Origin: Cordylochernes scorpioides | Taxonomy: Eukaryota; Arthropoda; Arachnida; Pseudoscorpiones; Chernetidae | Assembly (NCBI GenBank): GCA_030710605.1 | Contig: CP092886.1 | Span: forward strand, 157,721,424-157,785,423 | DNA: 64,000 nt | Direction: 5' to 3' | Part shown: positions 21,810-32,328 of the stretch, piece by piece | How positions within the stretch are numbered: the stretch's first letter is position 1 | How the letters are laid out: each line of letters opens with the position of its first letter | Position numbers and translations under genes: made by a program | Notes under the pieces: generated by a model | Told to the model about the DNA's origin: nothing | The model's database searches: none | The model's input: the letters and a program-made list of their open reading frames with translations, nothing else

Positions 21810-22793
21810 CTATTCCGTGTCATTAGAAACATCCGCATAGAGGCAAGGCCGTGTATAATCTTTTCTTTCGTCCATTTGAAGATTTTCTTGACTCTTGTCT
21901 TGGGAAACTGAGGGGTCCTCTTCTACGATCCTCACAAACTTGACTCTGCAATACCGCGCAACGTGTCCTGGCTTGTTACACTTGAAACATATTGGTCTCC
22001 CGTCTTCTGTCCTATTCCTGTTTGAATCTGGACTCTTATTGTATGCTTTCCTGGGGTAGACCGGTTTTGGCTCAGGATTTGAAGTGTAAAATCGTCTAGG
22101 GGCAGATACCTGGGGCAGCGGCTTGTTCTGGTAGTACCTCGGAGCGGGGGCCTGGGGCTTGGAGGTGTTCTGGCAGTACCTCAGAGCGGGGGCCTGGGGC
22201 TTGGAGGTGTTCTGGTCTGGTCTTCTGAATGACGGAGCGTTCTTCCATTGCTCTTGATGATGGGAACGATGAGAGCGTGGTCCATTATTTGACTTTTCTA
22301 CACGTTCTTGATAATTATTTTCAAACAAATCCATCTTTTTACACAATCTTAGGAGTTCGTTGGTATTCTTAGGAGGGTTTAAGTAGAGGGCAAAAGAGTA
22401 TTCCTTCTTCAACCCTCCAATAACCCAATTTATTTTAGTCTCTTCTTCCATTTGGGGGTCACCATTGTTGCACAGAACCAGGATATCCTCTGCAAACCTG
22501 ATTGCAGGTTCATTCCACTGCTGCATTCTGTTTAGCCTCATCTTCATTTCTTCTTTGTTGGCCTCTGAGGCAAAATCCTGTATTAGGTGGCTCTTGAAAT
22601 TTTCCCAGCTGGTGAAACTTATCTTGTGTAGGTCCAGCCAGGTTTTGGCGCTACCAATCATATTCATGGCTGCATAGCGAGAAATAATATATTCTGCCCA
22701 GTGGTACAGGAAGCCAATTTCTTCAAGGGACTCAATCCATGGGCGAGGGTCTTCTGTTCCATCATACTTGGGAATGTCTATGTTGGGGTTCAA
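21810..22793 (-). pseudogene. Gypsy gag with CCHC zinc knuckle
   Basis: A 327-residue frame starting MNPNIDIPKYDGTEDPRPWI, typical of Gypsy capsid proteins (Trp-rich N-terminal half, then Gln/Pro/Arg-rich linker). One CCHC knuckle CFKCNKPGHVARYC binds nucleic acid. The linker includes two near-identical copies of NTSKPQAPA. The frame itself is uninterrupted, so gag could be intact, but the element around it is broken. The start is placed 34 bases after the LTR. Confidence 0.85.
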
Positions 22794-22826
22794 GACAACT
22801 GGGTCGACACTTGCATCTCGACCAAT

Positions 22827-23094
22827 TGTTGCACCAAGCTGTAGTTTGAAAGACTCTTCAGTCTGGATTCTCTCCTCAGACGTGTCTTACATCTTTCCAG
22901 AACGTGTCTCAACCATCCTACAAGGTTAAACCAGTCAATAATAAAAAAGACAACTATATATTTAGGTAACACCTAAAATCTCTCCTTATTTATCACATCA
23001 AAGTTTAAAGCAGGTGGGGTATTTAGTGTATCAAAATACAAATGTTTTATGGTACATAATATTTTATAGTAATAATCTGTTCTATAAAAATAAA
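22827..23094 (-). repeat. 5' LTR of the Gypsy, truncated
   Basis: Homologous to the first 270 bases (plus coordinates) of the solo LTR at 5689. It breaks off where Helitron 2 begins. The remaining LTR sequence is not recovered beyond the Helitron except for a few bases after 23776. Confidence 0.8.
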
Positions 23095-23775
23095 TCTATA
23101 TATATATAAAATTGAATGTCTGTCTGTGCGTACTCTATAGATTCAAAAACCATACATCCAATCGCCGTGAAAATTTGGGATATTATTAGGTATATCCCAG
23201 GGAAGGTTTTTGAAAAATAATTTCTTGAATATCTTGAATATCCTTAGAGTTATTTGCAGATTTGTAGATTTAACTCGCAAGCAGCTCCACCATTGCGACG
23301 ATGATAACAAGTTTTTTTATCCATAAGTTTTATTATCACTAAGTTTATTATCTTAAAGATTATTTATCAAAAGTAAGATTATCTCAGGATGACACGGCAA
23401 TTTATTTGAGACAAGAAAAATGATACAATTCAAGGCGGAGATACTATGCCTTTAACTTCCAATTACCGAGGGAACCAATTAATATTGATTTTATTCAACT
23501 TATCGAGTATTTTTCAAGGGACCGGGAAAAAATGTTCACTAGATAAAACGATGATTTTGTAATGTAGAAAATTAGGAAAGACAAAATTCAGGATAACACG
23601 GCACACAGGGACCGGGAAAAAATGTTCACTTTATCGAGAGATTCAAATTTATGAGTTTCAAATTATCAAAATATATATATTTTTTATAAGTTTATAGAGA
23701 ATTGTTTTAACAAATGTTCGTTAGACAAACCTTTACTCTGGTAAAACCTCGGGCGAAGCCGGGTACATCCGCTAG
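23095..23775 (+). mobile_element. Non-autonomous Helitron, 681 bp
   Basis: Begins TCTATATATATATAAAATTG and ends with GGGCGAAGCC hairpin, then CCGCTAG; the target is A/T. It lies in the Gypsy LTR. Internal repeats GACCGGGAAAAAATGTTCACT occur twice (23519 and 23609). Its 3' end matches the minus-strand Helitron at 37107-37586. Confidence 0.82.
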
Positions 23776-23867
23776 TAAATATATAATTTAAATTTTAAAT
23801 ATATTAAAAATTATATTATAAATAATTTTAAAAATACACGCATTAATCATGATGCAACAATATACAG

Positions 23868-23897
23868 TAAAACCTCCATGAGAGGACTCTCATGCTA
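23868..23897. repeat. Single terminus of MITE family A
   Basis: TACAGTAAAACCTCCATGAGAGGACTCTC matches the family A end; the rest is absent, replaced by a PLE repeat. Confidence 0.45.
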
Positions 23898-23904
23898 AAG
23901 AAAG

Positions 23905-24091
23905 AAGATATTTATCTTCTTATCTGTTATCTTGTTTACACACTTGATAACAGGAACTATTTAAAAACATGCTGTGGTAAAATTTCTCATTCGGTACTTT
24001 TGTCTGAAGATGGTAACAACGCTGTTACCGAAACGTCACACACTATTTATTTATTTGGATTTGGTCTTATTACCTTGTTTTATAATCTATA
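23905..24091 (+). mobile_element. PLE terminal repeat next to Tigger relic
   Basis: Runs from TTATCTGTTATCTTGTTTAC through GATAACAGGAACTATTT and CATGCTGTGGTAAAATTTCTC to the hammerhead core and the end TTATAATCTATAATCCAA. It abuts the broken Tigger transposase, truncating it. This is one of the better-preserved A-subfamily copies. Confidence 0.8.
24001..24040 (+). ncRNA. Hammerhead ribozyme motif, intact core
   Basis: TGT-CTGAAGA-T-GGTAACA(ACGC)TGTTACC-GAAAC-GTC-ACA. Stem II has seven pairs. Stem III is reduced to AC/GU without a loop, as expected for a motif that folds best as a dimer. Confidence 0.7.
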
Positions 24092-25275
24092 ATCCAACAC
24101 TGTAATTCTCTCTTTAGACTTCTTACCCCCTTCACATTTCTCACCTCTGATAGTCATTGTTTGATTAAGCAAAAGTTTATAAAATAACCCTGTTTCATCA
24201 GCATTGAAAATGTCCTGTGGGCTGTATTTAGCTAAAAGTGAAGGAATAATCCCATCTTTCCAAGTGGCTACACTATTGGCATCCACACTTCCAGCTTCTC
24301 CATGAAGTCGTTTAAAAGCAATATTCCTTCTGGCCTTAAACTTTTCTAGCCAGCCATTGCTAGCTTCAAAATTATCTTTACCTATTTTTCAAGGCCAAGA
24401 GTATAGCCTTTTCTTTCAAGATATTGCCATTTATGGCAAGTTTCATGGAATTTGCCTGCCTTATCCACCTAAACAGGGCTTCTTCAATCTCTGGGAATTC
24501 CCCGTCACGATCACGTTTCAAGGTAGAGCTAAAATTAGATTTTAAAAAGGCAGATTTTATGGCGAATTTATTTTTAAAAATTGTGCTAATGGTGGACCGT
24601 GGAATATTTCTCTATCTGAAAACTTGACTATGTGATTTTCCTTGTTCTATTTCTTCTATAATTTTCATTTTTTCCACATAAGTGAGCTGGTGATACTGAC
24701 TACGTTTCCATTTTTTTTTTTGGCAGAACCTGACATTCTTGCCCCACTCATTTATTCAAATTAACACAGAATATTGAATTTAAATGTTATCATAATCATT
24801 GTTGGATCATTTTATAAAGATTTATTTATTTAAAAAGAAATTATTTATGAATTTAAAAATAGCTAAAATATTTCAATGTTAAAAATTAAAATAAAAATTA
24901 TTATTAGTTAGCGCATGATGCCGAAATTCCAGCGTAAAAAAAAACAACAATAACATCCATAAAATTGCGCAACGGCATTACAAAGTGAAACTTAAACTAA
25001 CCAGAAACCAAAAGTGCGCAGGCGCGATCCTATCGGCGCCTGCCGATGCCGATCGTCGCCGCCGTAATACCATTTAGCGGTTAAGTTGCATGTAAAATAA
25101 CATTCAAATGTCGAAATTCGAATTTTAAAATGGTCAAACTATCGGAACTGTCGTATTATCTATACTGTTGAATTACGGTTTGTTATTTGATAGGCCGGAG
25201 GTCGGGACATCAGAACATGGTCGAATTATCGCCGAGTGTCGAATTGGGGTGTGTCGAATTAACGAGGTTATACTC
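24092..25275 (-). mobile_element. Tigger transposon, 3' half deleted
   Basis: The surviving terminus at about 25263-25275 (minus-strand start AGTATAACCTCG, followed by TTAATTCGAC repeats) is of Tigger type. It leads through a CpG-rich 5' region (25020-25080) to a transposase N-terminal half. The other end is lost at the PLE repeat. Confidence 0.78.
24093..24720 (-). pseudogene. Tigger transposase, N-terminal half
   Basis: Minus-strand code shows a CENP-B-type DNA-binding helix (QLTYVEKMKIIEEIEQGKS), a second Tc5-type helix region (EEALFRWIRQANSM; NGWLEKFKARRNIAFKRLHG) and the beginning of the DDE domain with the first catalytic Asp in FNADETGLFYKLL, then GGKKSKERITVL. Stops and frameshifts separate the blocks at about 24610, 24390 and 24350. 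The rest of the DDE domain is missing. Confidence 0.82.
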
Positions 25276-25282
25276 TATATCT

Positions 25283-26345
25283 TCAAATGAAAGGTGCAAC
25301 AATGGGAAGTCCAATATCACCAAACGCAGCTTGTATTACTCTAGGCCAATTAGAAATAAAAGTGCTAAATTCACTTTAAAATGATGTTTATTATTTTAAA
25401 AGATATGTGGATAACTCCATTTTATTTATTTTTTATTTTTTTGATTATCCCTAGGACACGTGGTACAGGCCATGATAATCATGGTGGGTAGTTAGCGACT
25501 GCTTTTTACTGTAAGCGCACCACATGTCTACACATGTGAAAGCAGTTCGACTTTGCACTTACAAATGTGCCAGAGCCCCGTTTGGTTACTTGCACTCGCT
25601 GGTGGGGTTGGACTTTTGCAAGAATCGGGGGGCCATTGGAGCATTTTTTTTAAACAGAAAAAAGTGTACAATGCGGGGATCAAACCCGGGTCGTAGTGGT
25701 CGTAAACCAAACAGTTTAACCAGCCTTCCACCGACCCCCCATTTTATTTATTAATCAGGGAAGTGAACAAAAAAATTTGGATACTTTCAACAATCTATTG
25801 CCTGATATCAATTACTCTATGGAAGTAGATAACAACAAATCAATAAATTTCCTGGACATGAACTTATCATACAGTAATAACAATATTACAGCCTCTATAT
25901 ACAAAAAAAGCAACACATACAGGAACTTATTGGAACTATAGCTCACAGCACCATTTCAGCCAAAAAGTAGGATTAGTAAAAGCTCTTATATATAGAACTT
26001 TTACGCTCATTAATGATACAGCTAAAAGAAATATAGAAATTAACAACATCAAAAAAGAAATAATCAATGAAGATTTTCCCATCAAATTGATAAAGAGAAT
26101 AATAGAAGACATGAACCAAAAATATGAGAATAATACTTTAATTCAAAATCTAAAGTGCAAAAACAAAGAAGCCAAATTTATCACATTGTCATTTTTAAAC
26201 CAAAAGTTTGCAAGAAATTTGACTAATATATTCAAAAACTATGAAAAATAAACATTGCATGGAAACCATGTAACCCTATCTCTCAATATATCAACTACCA
26301 TAAGAACACTCAAATACCAAAAAGAGCAGGTTTAATTTATGAGGT
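25283..26345 (+). pseudogene. PLE reverse transcriptase fragment
   Basis: Before the first SINE the code reads QMKGATMGSPISPNAA, the conserved PLE RT motif with a MGSPxSP core, then a stop, then YFKRYVDNSILFI, where the catalytic YVDD is YVDN. After the SINE it continues NKSINFLDMNLSY and ITASIYKKSNTYRN, the post-palm segment of PLE RTs. Later code up to 26345 has many stops. Upstream palm motifs are absent. Function would be target-primed reverse transcription; this copy is dead. Confidence 0.8.
25431..25740 (-). mobile_element. tRNA-like SINE, near full length
   Basis: Flanked by a 12-bp duplication ATTTTATTTATT (25419-25430 and 25741-25752). On the minus strand it starts GGGGGGTCGGTGGAAGG, has a box B-like GGGTTTGATCCCCGC, a conserved body and an A-rich tail. 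Box A is weak. It interrupts the PLE RT code. The frames predicted inside it are not genes. Confidence 0.85.
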
Positions 26346-26351
26346 GAAATG

Positions 26352-26671
26352 TTTTTTTTTTTTTTTTGCTTATCCCTAGTACACGTGGTACAGGCCATGA
26401 TAATCATGGTGGGTAGTTAGCGACTGCTTTTTACTGTAAGCGCACCACATGTCTACACATGTGAAAGCAGTTCGACTTTGCACTTACAAATGTGCCAGAG
26501 CCCCGTTTGGTTACTTGCACTCGCTGGTGGGGTTGGACTTTTGCAAGAATCGGGGGGCCATTGGAGCATTTTTTTTTTTTTAAACAGAAAAAAGTGTCCA
26601 ATGCGGGGATCGAACCAGGGTCGTAGTGGTCGTAAACCAAACGGTTTAACCAGCCTTCCACCGACCCCCCC
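26352..26671 (-). mobile_element. tRNA-like SINE, near full length
   Basis: Flanked by GAGGTGAAATG (26341-26351) and GAAGTGAAATG (26672-26682), an 11-bp duplication with one change. It has the consensus box B GGTTCGATCCC on the minus strand and an 17-base poly-T (poly-A on minus) at the insertion edge. It interrupts the PLE between RT and GIY-YIG. Confidence 0.88.
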
Positions 26672-26986
26672 GAAGTGAAATGTGAAAAATGTGACCAATG
26701 TTATGTAGGACAAACATCCAGAACTTTAAAAGAAAGAATGAAAAACCACGAATATGCTCTGAAATGGGATAAAATTGAGAATTATGCACTTGTAAAACAT
26801 AGAAAAATCACAGGACATAATAATTTTAACCTAAAAGAAACAAAGATACTAGATTATGAGAAAAATTATTTTAAGAGACAATTTAAAGAAGCATTTTTCC
26901 TTCAAAAGAAATGTGCTACAATTAACAGAATGGAAGAAAGAGGAAATATAAATGATATTTATAGATATGCTTTTAATTATATTTGA
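26672..26986 (+). pseudogene. PLE GIY-YIG endonuclease domain
   Basis: KCEKCDQCYVGQTSRTLKER and MKNHEYAL carry the YVGQT motif, catalytic Arg region and H of the GIY-YIG family; the first half (GLIYEV) lies just before the SINE at about 26330-26350. In PLEs this domain nicks the target. The Cys pair KCEKCDQC before it is also typical of animal PLEs. The frame is open to its stop and is followed after about 14 bases by the terminal repeat. Confidence 0.85.
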
Positions 26987-26999
26987 AAAAAAAAAATAA

Positions 27000-27232
27000 T
27001 AATATTCTGTGTTTCTCAGATAAATATCTTCTTCTTATCTGTTATCTTGTTTACACACTTGAGATAACAGGAACTATTTAAAAACATACTGTGGTAAAAT
27101 TTCTCATTCAGTACTTTTGTCTGAAGATAGTAACAATGCTGTTACCGAAATGTCACACACTATTTATTTATTTGGATTTGGTCTTATTACCTTGTGTTTA
27201 TAATCTATAATCCAAATTGTGCTTTATCAATC
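27000..27232 (+). mobile_element. PLE terminal repeat at the element's 3' end
   Basis: Begins AATATTCTGTGTTTCTCAG and ends AATCCAAATTGTGCTTTATCA. It contains CTGAAGA, stem II (with one A-C mismatch) and GAAATGTC in place of GAAACGTC, so its hammerhead is slightly decayed (27115-27155). Its position directly after the GIY-YIG frame identifies the family elsewhere in the window. Confidence 0.85.
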
Positions 27233-27730
27233 TTATGTGTATGTTATATAAAAATATTATTTTATTTTAAATTATAATTTCATATATTCAAATACTCTGT
27301 TAAATCGACCGCCAGAAGTCACTCTTCCCCTATAAAAACTCGTTGTTGTTTTATCCCAATGGCCGGCTCAAAAAATTTGTACATTATGTAAATAATCTTT
27401 TGTTTCCCTTGTTCTACTCGCCTTAAGCCAGGCAGTACTTTAATCAAATTATGTTTTTATATATATTCCTTATCTCAATTAAAGAAATCTCTGATCAAGA
27501 CATTATTATTTTTGCCACGACTGCATTACCATAGCATAATCTCAACAATTCCAAAATCAGCAGAAAATCTCTTTTCTTTTTTATATATAATATGTATACA
27601 ATAGGCAAATTTCTGTAACATAAAGTTGCTGGAGGATGGTATTTGTGTACCAAGAGACACCTCTTCATTTAATTGTGCATCACTCTAATAAAAACCTTTA
27701 CTAATCTTCTTCTTTCTTATCTCCACTCAA
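27233..27730. other. Unassigned AT-rich DNA
   Basis: No gene or recognised repeat seen. Confidence 0.4.
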
Positions 27731-27885
27731 TCACACTAAGGTATCAAGCTTGTAAAGCTTGAGATTTTTTATGGTGTCTGCCAAGCAAGAGTAGAGCTCA
27801 TCAATGGATGAGTCAATGCAGTCAATAATATGTCTTGGGGTTGCAGGCTGAGAATTGCACTTAGTACATAGTGGGAAAACCCTGC
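27731..27885 (-). pseudogene. LINE 3' tail with zinc finger
   Basis: Minus code CRVFPLCTKCNSQPATPRHI then DCIDSSIDELYS and LYKLDTLV before a stop. C-x2-C...H-x3-C near the C-terminus is characteristic of jockey-type LINE proteins. A second copy of the same tail, on the plus strand, is at 38730-38852. Confidence 0.65.
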
Positions 27886-28754
27886 AACCATTCTGGAAAG
27901 TCAATCACCTTTACTAATGATAATAACGAATTAGGCAAAACTGGTGTTGTGGCTCATCATCACGAGTTTTTTTACCAGGGTGCTGCACAGTGCCATCATT
28001 CTGATGCACAACTAAAGAGAGAGGCACCTTTTGGAACAGAAAATTGGATATAAATGTGTCTCTCTTAAAGTTAAAATGAAAGTTTTTTTATTGATCCTTT
28101 ATTTTTTATTGATCCTTACTAAATGGGAGTCCATCTCCAACTGTACTTACTTTAGGTTTCTGGTTCTCCATTGATTGATGGTGGATTGAAGCCATGAGTA
28201 TTGAACCTGCATATATTGTGGGTTTACTTCATATACACTTCAAATACCAAAACTTATTTTTGTAGGTATAATAATTTAGGAATATTATTTATATATCTAA
28301 GTGTGCATGCTCTCTCTCTGTAAAAAAATATGAGACTTTGTAACCAGTTTAATGGAGAGAGAGATTGATTTTTTTTTTTTTAGATTGAAACTGATTTATT
28401 ATAACGTCCATATTAGATTATATAAGGTTCAATACATAAAATGAATAAATAAGATTAATAATGATAGATATATGAATAAATAGATATAAATAGATAAAAT
28501 AATTGATAAATATACATATATATAAATATATATACAAGGTCTTCATTGGTGACGCCCACCGCGAGAAAAACTCCGCCACCGATGGACTGCGAGAGTTCTT
28601 TCCCACAGAGTGGGCAGGTCAATGTGTTGGCTGGCGTTACCCACCTCAAGACCAAGATGATACTTGTAGAGAGAGAGAGAACAACATCTTGTATCTCCAC
28701 ATTGGAATCCATCAAATATAACAGGAAACAGGAATACACCTTTGACTGTAATCA
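27886..28754. other. Unassigned DNA with possible retroelement fragment
   Basis: A more complex patch at 28540-28740 has a minus frame with TCPLCGKELS, which could be a zinc-finger scrap of a LINE, but the match is too short to name. AT-rich microsatellite (ATAGATA/TATAAA) occupies 28440-28535. Confidence 0.35.
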
Positions 28755-28875
28755 CAAGGTAATAAGACCAAATCTAAATGAATAAATAGTGTGTGACAAA
28801 CGTACTCCCATTATTTATTTGGATTTGCTTTCATTACCTTGTGTTTATAATCTATAATCCAAATTGTCCTTATCA
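28755..28875. mobile_element. PLE inverted pair with core deleted
   Basis: CAAGGTAATAAGACCAAATC faces TTTGGATTTGCTTTCATTACC with only about 15 bases between the TAGTGTGTGAC remnant and the second arm. The hammerhead is missing. Confidence 0.6.
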
Positions 28876-29589
28876 TCTCTTTGACTGTGTTGAATTTGTG
28901 CCATCAACTGTTACGAGTGCAAAATGAATCAAATGGCATTCTGAAATGGTCACAAAGAAGGCTAAAGCCTCATCAAAATAAATGTAAATGAATAGCAAGT
29001 AATGGACATTTCCTGATCAATAGGTGGGAGTCATCAGTTTCCAGCACAAATGTGATATTGAACAATGTCTCATCATGTTTCAACAAGCTGCTGTTTCGCA
29101 ACAAGGTTTAAAAAAAAAGTTGCATAGATGGCCTGGGTTCTATTGCCATCTAGCGTGAGGAAATGTGCAATCATTCATAGAGCCACCTTCTTTGATACTT
29201 GCCATTGTGGTCTATACACATTGTTAGAACAGATTGCTTGGAAGAAATAAAAAGTCATAGTGGTCATTTTGTAACGTTTTCTAAAGGATATTAGAACTAC
29301 AAGGTTATAATCCAAATAAATTAATAGGTCTTAGGATTGGGTCTTATTATCTTTAGTTCTAATCAATATAATCCAAATTGTACCTTATCACAAAATAAAT
29401 TAATCAAGAGCAAGATGTTGCTTATGTAGACGGAGCATAATTCTCCAAGTAGACACTTCATCCATCTCCAAGCTGCAGGGAGTTTATCCATAGATCCCGT
29501 AGAGTAGATGTGGTCTCTCTTGTGGCAGAAATTTTTGATAGCTATGACCTTGGATCGAATACTTCATTTGAAATTATTTTTTAAAAGGA
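28876..29589. other. Unassigned DNA, possible mariner C-terminal relic
   Basis: At 29407-29550 the minus strand reads FCHKRDHIYSTGSMDKLPAAW and MKCLLGEL, similar in layout to the end of mariner transposases (LPxRWxKC...G.Y). A degraded PLE repeat pair lies at 29300-29395. The rest shows no assignable coding. Confidence 0.3.
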
Positions 29590-30042
29590 AAATTGCTTTA
29601 ATGGCCTCTGATTCTTGCAAGTTCCAGTCCATGTTCAAGTAACCAAACAAAGTTCTGCCACAATTTAAAGTGAAAAAGTTGAACTATTGTTATTGTTTCT
29701 TATCCCCATGTGTAAAGATTACACAAATTCCATGAGTTCATGCTCCTCAAGCTGTTTTATGATAAGCAGCGGCCTCTCCCAAAGGTCTTGTTTAATGCAT
29801 CTAATGCAAGCCAAAATGTGTTCTGGAGCTGCAGGTGCCAAGCTACATTTTGGGCAAGTGGGGTAGATTTTGTTATTTTCTATCTTCAATGGCTTGAGAT
29901 GGCCTGTTCTAAATCTTGTTAGTGTTGATAAAGCACAATTTGGATTATAGATTATATAGAATATAATTATTGATGAGGCACAATTTGGATTGTAGATTAT
30001 AAACACAAGGTAATAAGACCAAATCCAAATAAATAAATAGTG

Positions 30043-30082
30043 TGTGACGTTTCGGTAACAGCGTTGTTACCATCTTCAGACA
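30043..30082 (-). ncRNA. Hammerhead ribozyme motif, intact core
   Basis: Exact A-subfamily consensus on the minus strand: TGT, CTGAAGA, T, seven-pair stem II, GAAAC, GTC, ACA. Its inverted partner at 30099 is identical over the core. Confidence 0.7.
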
Positions 30083-30098
30083 AAAGTACTGAATCTTT

Positions 30099-30138
30099 TG
30101 TCTGAAGATGGTAACAACGCTGTTACCGAAACGTCACA
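30099..30138 (+). ncRNA. Hammerhead ribozyme motif, intact core
   Basis: Plus-strand partner of the motif at 30043-30082, separated by 16 bases. The two could also pair with each other as a long hairpin, which would compete with ribozyme folding. Confidence 0.7.
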
Positions 30139-30727
30139 CACTATTTATTTATTTGGATTTGGTCTTATTACCTTGTGTTTAGAATATAATTATATTTAAA
30201 AAAAAAAAAATCCACTTTTAATTCTAAGAAGAATATTTCAAGTTGACTTAAAAACAATTTTCCTTATCTGTTATCTTGTTTAAACACTTGATAACAGGAC
30301 TATATAAGAACTTGCTGTAACATGTTTTCTCATTTATTCTTTTGTCTGATGATGGTGACAATGTTGTTGCTGAAACATCACACACTAATAAATTATTTGG
30401 ATTAGGTCTTGTTTTCTTTTATCTTGTTAGTGTTGTTTGATGCTGTCTGAGGTTCACTCCTGGGTCCACTCCACTGTACCAGCTGTGCTTGAACTGTATA
30501 TGTGTTGACATGTGATGCTTATCCTCTATGATTATCATGGCCTGTACCATGCATACTAGGGATAAACAAAAATGTTAAAAACTTTCCATAAAAATAACAA
30601 CTAAAGAAATTTTGCCATACCAATACTGTTCCTTGTGGTAAAAATAGATTTTGGATTTTATATGTTTAAAGTTATGAATAGCCTATTTATTATCTTTAAG
30701 TGAAATTTCTCATATAGTTTTGTCATC

Positions 30728-30955
30728 ACAAGGTAATAAGACCAAAGCCAAATAAATAAATAGTTGTGACATTTCTTTCAAAAGTACTCAATGTAACAAC
30801 GCTGATACCAAAATGTCACACACTATTTATTTGGATTTAGTCTTATTTCCTTGTGTTTCTAGTTTATAATCTTAATTGTGCTTCATCGCCACACACCATT
30901 TATTTGGATATGATCTTGTTACCTTGTGTCTATAATCCAAATTGTGCCTATTCAT
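30728..30955. mobile_element. PLE terminal repeat remnants
   Basis: A degenerate inverted pair (30730-30885) with broken cores, followed by an extra 3' end fragment TTTGGATATGATCTTGTTACC to AATCCAAATTGTGCC. Confidence 0.55.
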
Positions 30956-31003
30956 TGTTTTAGCATAGACTGGTAAAAACATTGATATAGCATGCCGTTT
31001 ATA

Positions 31004-32274
31004 TACAAGATTGGGTCAATAAGTAATCACCCCTAGTAAAATATATAAATAATTTATTTCATAAAATACATGTTTTCTGGTATATAAAACACTCTGTTTT
31101 TCATATCTGCAATCAGAATTGATTTATCTTTTGTATTTCTTCAGATATGGAGCCTAATGTGAACACAAGAATCCGACAATGGTCGGTGACTGAGTTCCTC
31201 TTTAATTCCGGTGACATTTCAGCTACAATTCCCTCAAAACTTCAGCCAATATATGGAAATGAAACATTGGATAGATGCACTATACAGAGATGGGTTCAGT
31301 GCTTCCAGAAAGGTGATTTTTGATCATCATGACAACGAGAGGCCAGGTAAACCTTCAACTGTCACAACAGACCAAAATTTGGCTCTTGTTGAGGAAATTG
31401 TCAATAATAACTGGACAATAACGACATATAAATTGATGTAAAAACTTTCAATCTCTAAAGGAAGTATTCTTAAACTATTTTCAGATCTTGGCTATATAAA
31501 ATTGTGCTCAAAATGAGTGCCAAAGCTTCTAACACGAGAAATGATGCAATCTCTGAAAGAAATTTGTATAGACGTCATTGAATCTTAAACAGGACCAGCT
31601 TCTGAGGCCTTTAAAGGAGACATAACATGTGATGAGACTTTAAAGTGTCAATCAATGCAATGGACCCATAAAATGTCTTCAGTCAAGAAAAAAAAAAAAA
31701 AACAAGGCCTTTCCTTTCCAAAGACAAAATCACAATCAGACTTTTGGGACCAAGATAGGCTCATATTCATGGAGACATGCTTGAAAAAAATATTTCCATC
31801 AACAAGGAAAGATATTGTAAATCATTAGAAAAGCTAAAAAGAGCCATTTCAACAAAAATGCCGGGCCTGAAGACTGTCAAACCAAATTTCATCAGGACAA
31901 TGCAAGACCTCACACAGCGCAACAGACATTGGCTCAAATTTCCAGATATGGGTGGATTTTGTTGTTTCACCCAGCTTGCAGTCCTGACTTGGCTCCTTCC
32001 AACTTTTACCTGTTTGGTAAATTAAAGAATTATCTACGCGGTAGAGCATTTGAAAATGATGAAATGTTACTCCATGAGGTTAGAAGATGGTTCAGAAAGC
32101 AAGATGTAGCATTTTACCAAAGTTGTGAGTTGGAAAGAACGCTGGACCAAATGTGTACAGAGTGGATATATTGAATGATATATAGCTAATAGTTACATAT
32201 ATACAAAGTTTATGGTTTGTCAAATAAACAAAATATTGATGATTGTGCATTACACTTATTGACCCAACCTTGTA
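31004..32274 (+). mobile_element. mariner transposon, complete ends, dead
   Basis: Inverted termini TACAAGATTGGGTCAATAAG and its complement, flanked by TA, with total length 1271 bp, standard for mariner. The transposase remnant occupies 31147-32174. Confidence 0.9.
31147..32174 (+). pseudogene. mariner transposase, frameshifts and stops
   Basis: The length (about 343 codons) matches the mariner family. N-terminal helix-turn-helix region: EPNVNTRIRQWSVTEFLF, then a frameshift to the DNERPGKPSTVTTDQN segment that resembles the conserved RPG/GRPS linker. The first catalytic Asp lies in FKGDITCDET. A later frame has ILLFHPACSPDLAPSNFYLF, which matches the conserved YSPDLAPSDYHLF box carrying the third Asp; KLKNYLRG follows. 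The HxDNAxxH block is read only in pieces. At least four stops or shifts (31439, 31510-31600, 31690 poly-A, 31970-32030) inactivate it. Confidence 0.88.
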
Positions 32275-32328
32275 TATGTGAAACAATAATTTTAAAAAAT
32301 AAAAAGGTCAGGTGTGTGTGTTGGTATT

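Larger units (their letters stand above)
18128..23094 (-). mobile_element. Ty3/Gypsy retrotransposon, 3'-truncated
   Basis: Reads on the minus strand from LTR (22827-23094) through gag, protease, RT and RNase H to the first part of integrase. It stops in the integrase zinc-binding region, where the 19-bp minisatellite begins. A Helitron (19810-21102) is inserted between protease and RT. The LTR family has a solo copy at 5689-6305. Confidence 0.88.
25277..27232 (+). mobile_element. Penelope-like element, 5'-truncated, split by two SINEs
   Basis: RT motifs, then a GIY-YIG endonuclease, then a terminal repeat that carries a hammerhead-like motif: the order known for PLEs. SINEs at 25431-25740 and 26352-26671 interrupt the coding region. 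The 5' end abuts the Tigger terminus. This copy links the dispersed inverted-repeat family of the window to PLEs. Confidence 0.85.
29927..30420. mobile_element. PLE insertion with three hammerhead repeats
   Basis: Flanked by ATCTTGTTAGTGTT on both sides (29913-29926, 30421-30434), a 14-bp target duplication within the LINE. It begins with the full end GATAAAGCACAATTTGG. It then has a minus core, a plus core (A subfamily), and a further plus copy of the B subfamily (30262-30420) whose GAAACATC core is damaged. Confidence 0.85.
29686..30488 (-). mobile_element. LINE 3'-end fragment split by a PLE insertion
   Basis: Closely matches 6757-7065: minus code RFRTGHLKPLKIENNK, CPKCSLAPAAPEH, KQDLWERPLLIIKQLEE. 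The remainder, GTTTGATGCTGTCTGAGG to CAGCTGTGC, resumes at 30435 after the PLE insertion. Its zinc-knuckle tail frame is open from about 29927 to 29719. Confidence 0.82.
29590..30572 (+). mobile_element. SINE copy split by a LINE fragment
   Basis: SINE segments at about 29600-29685 (GGCCTCTGATTCTTGCAAG, AAGTAACCAAAC) and 30489-30572 (GATTATCATGGCCTGTACCA, ACTAGGGATAA) flank a LINE insertion. TTGAACT is present on both sides (29679-29685, 30489-30495), fitting a target duplication. Confidence 0.65.

Noticed and set aside
26431-26713. Minus frames of 76-86 codons at 25528 and 26431
   Set aside because: They lie inside SINE copies and cross the insertion boundary; the similar peptides reflect shared SINE sequence.
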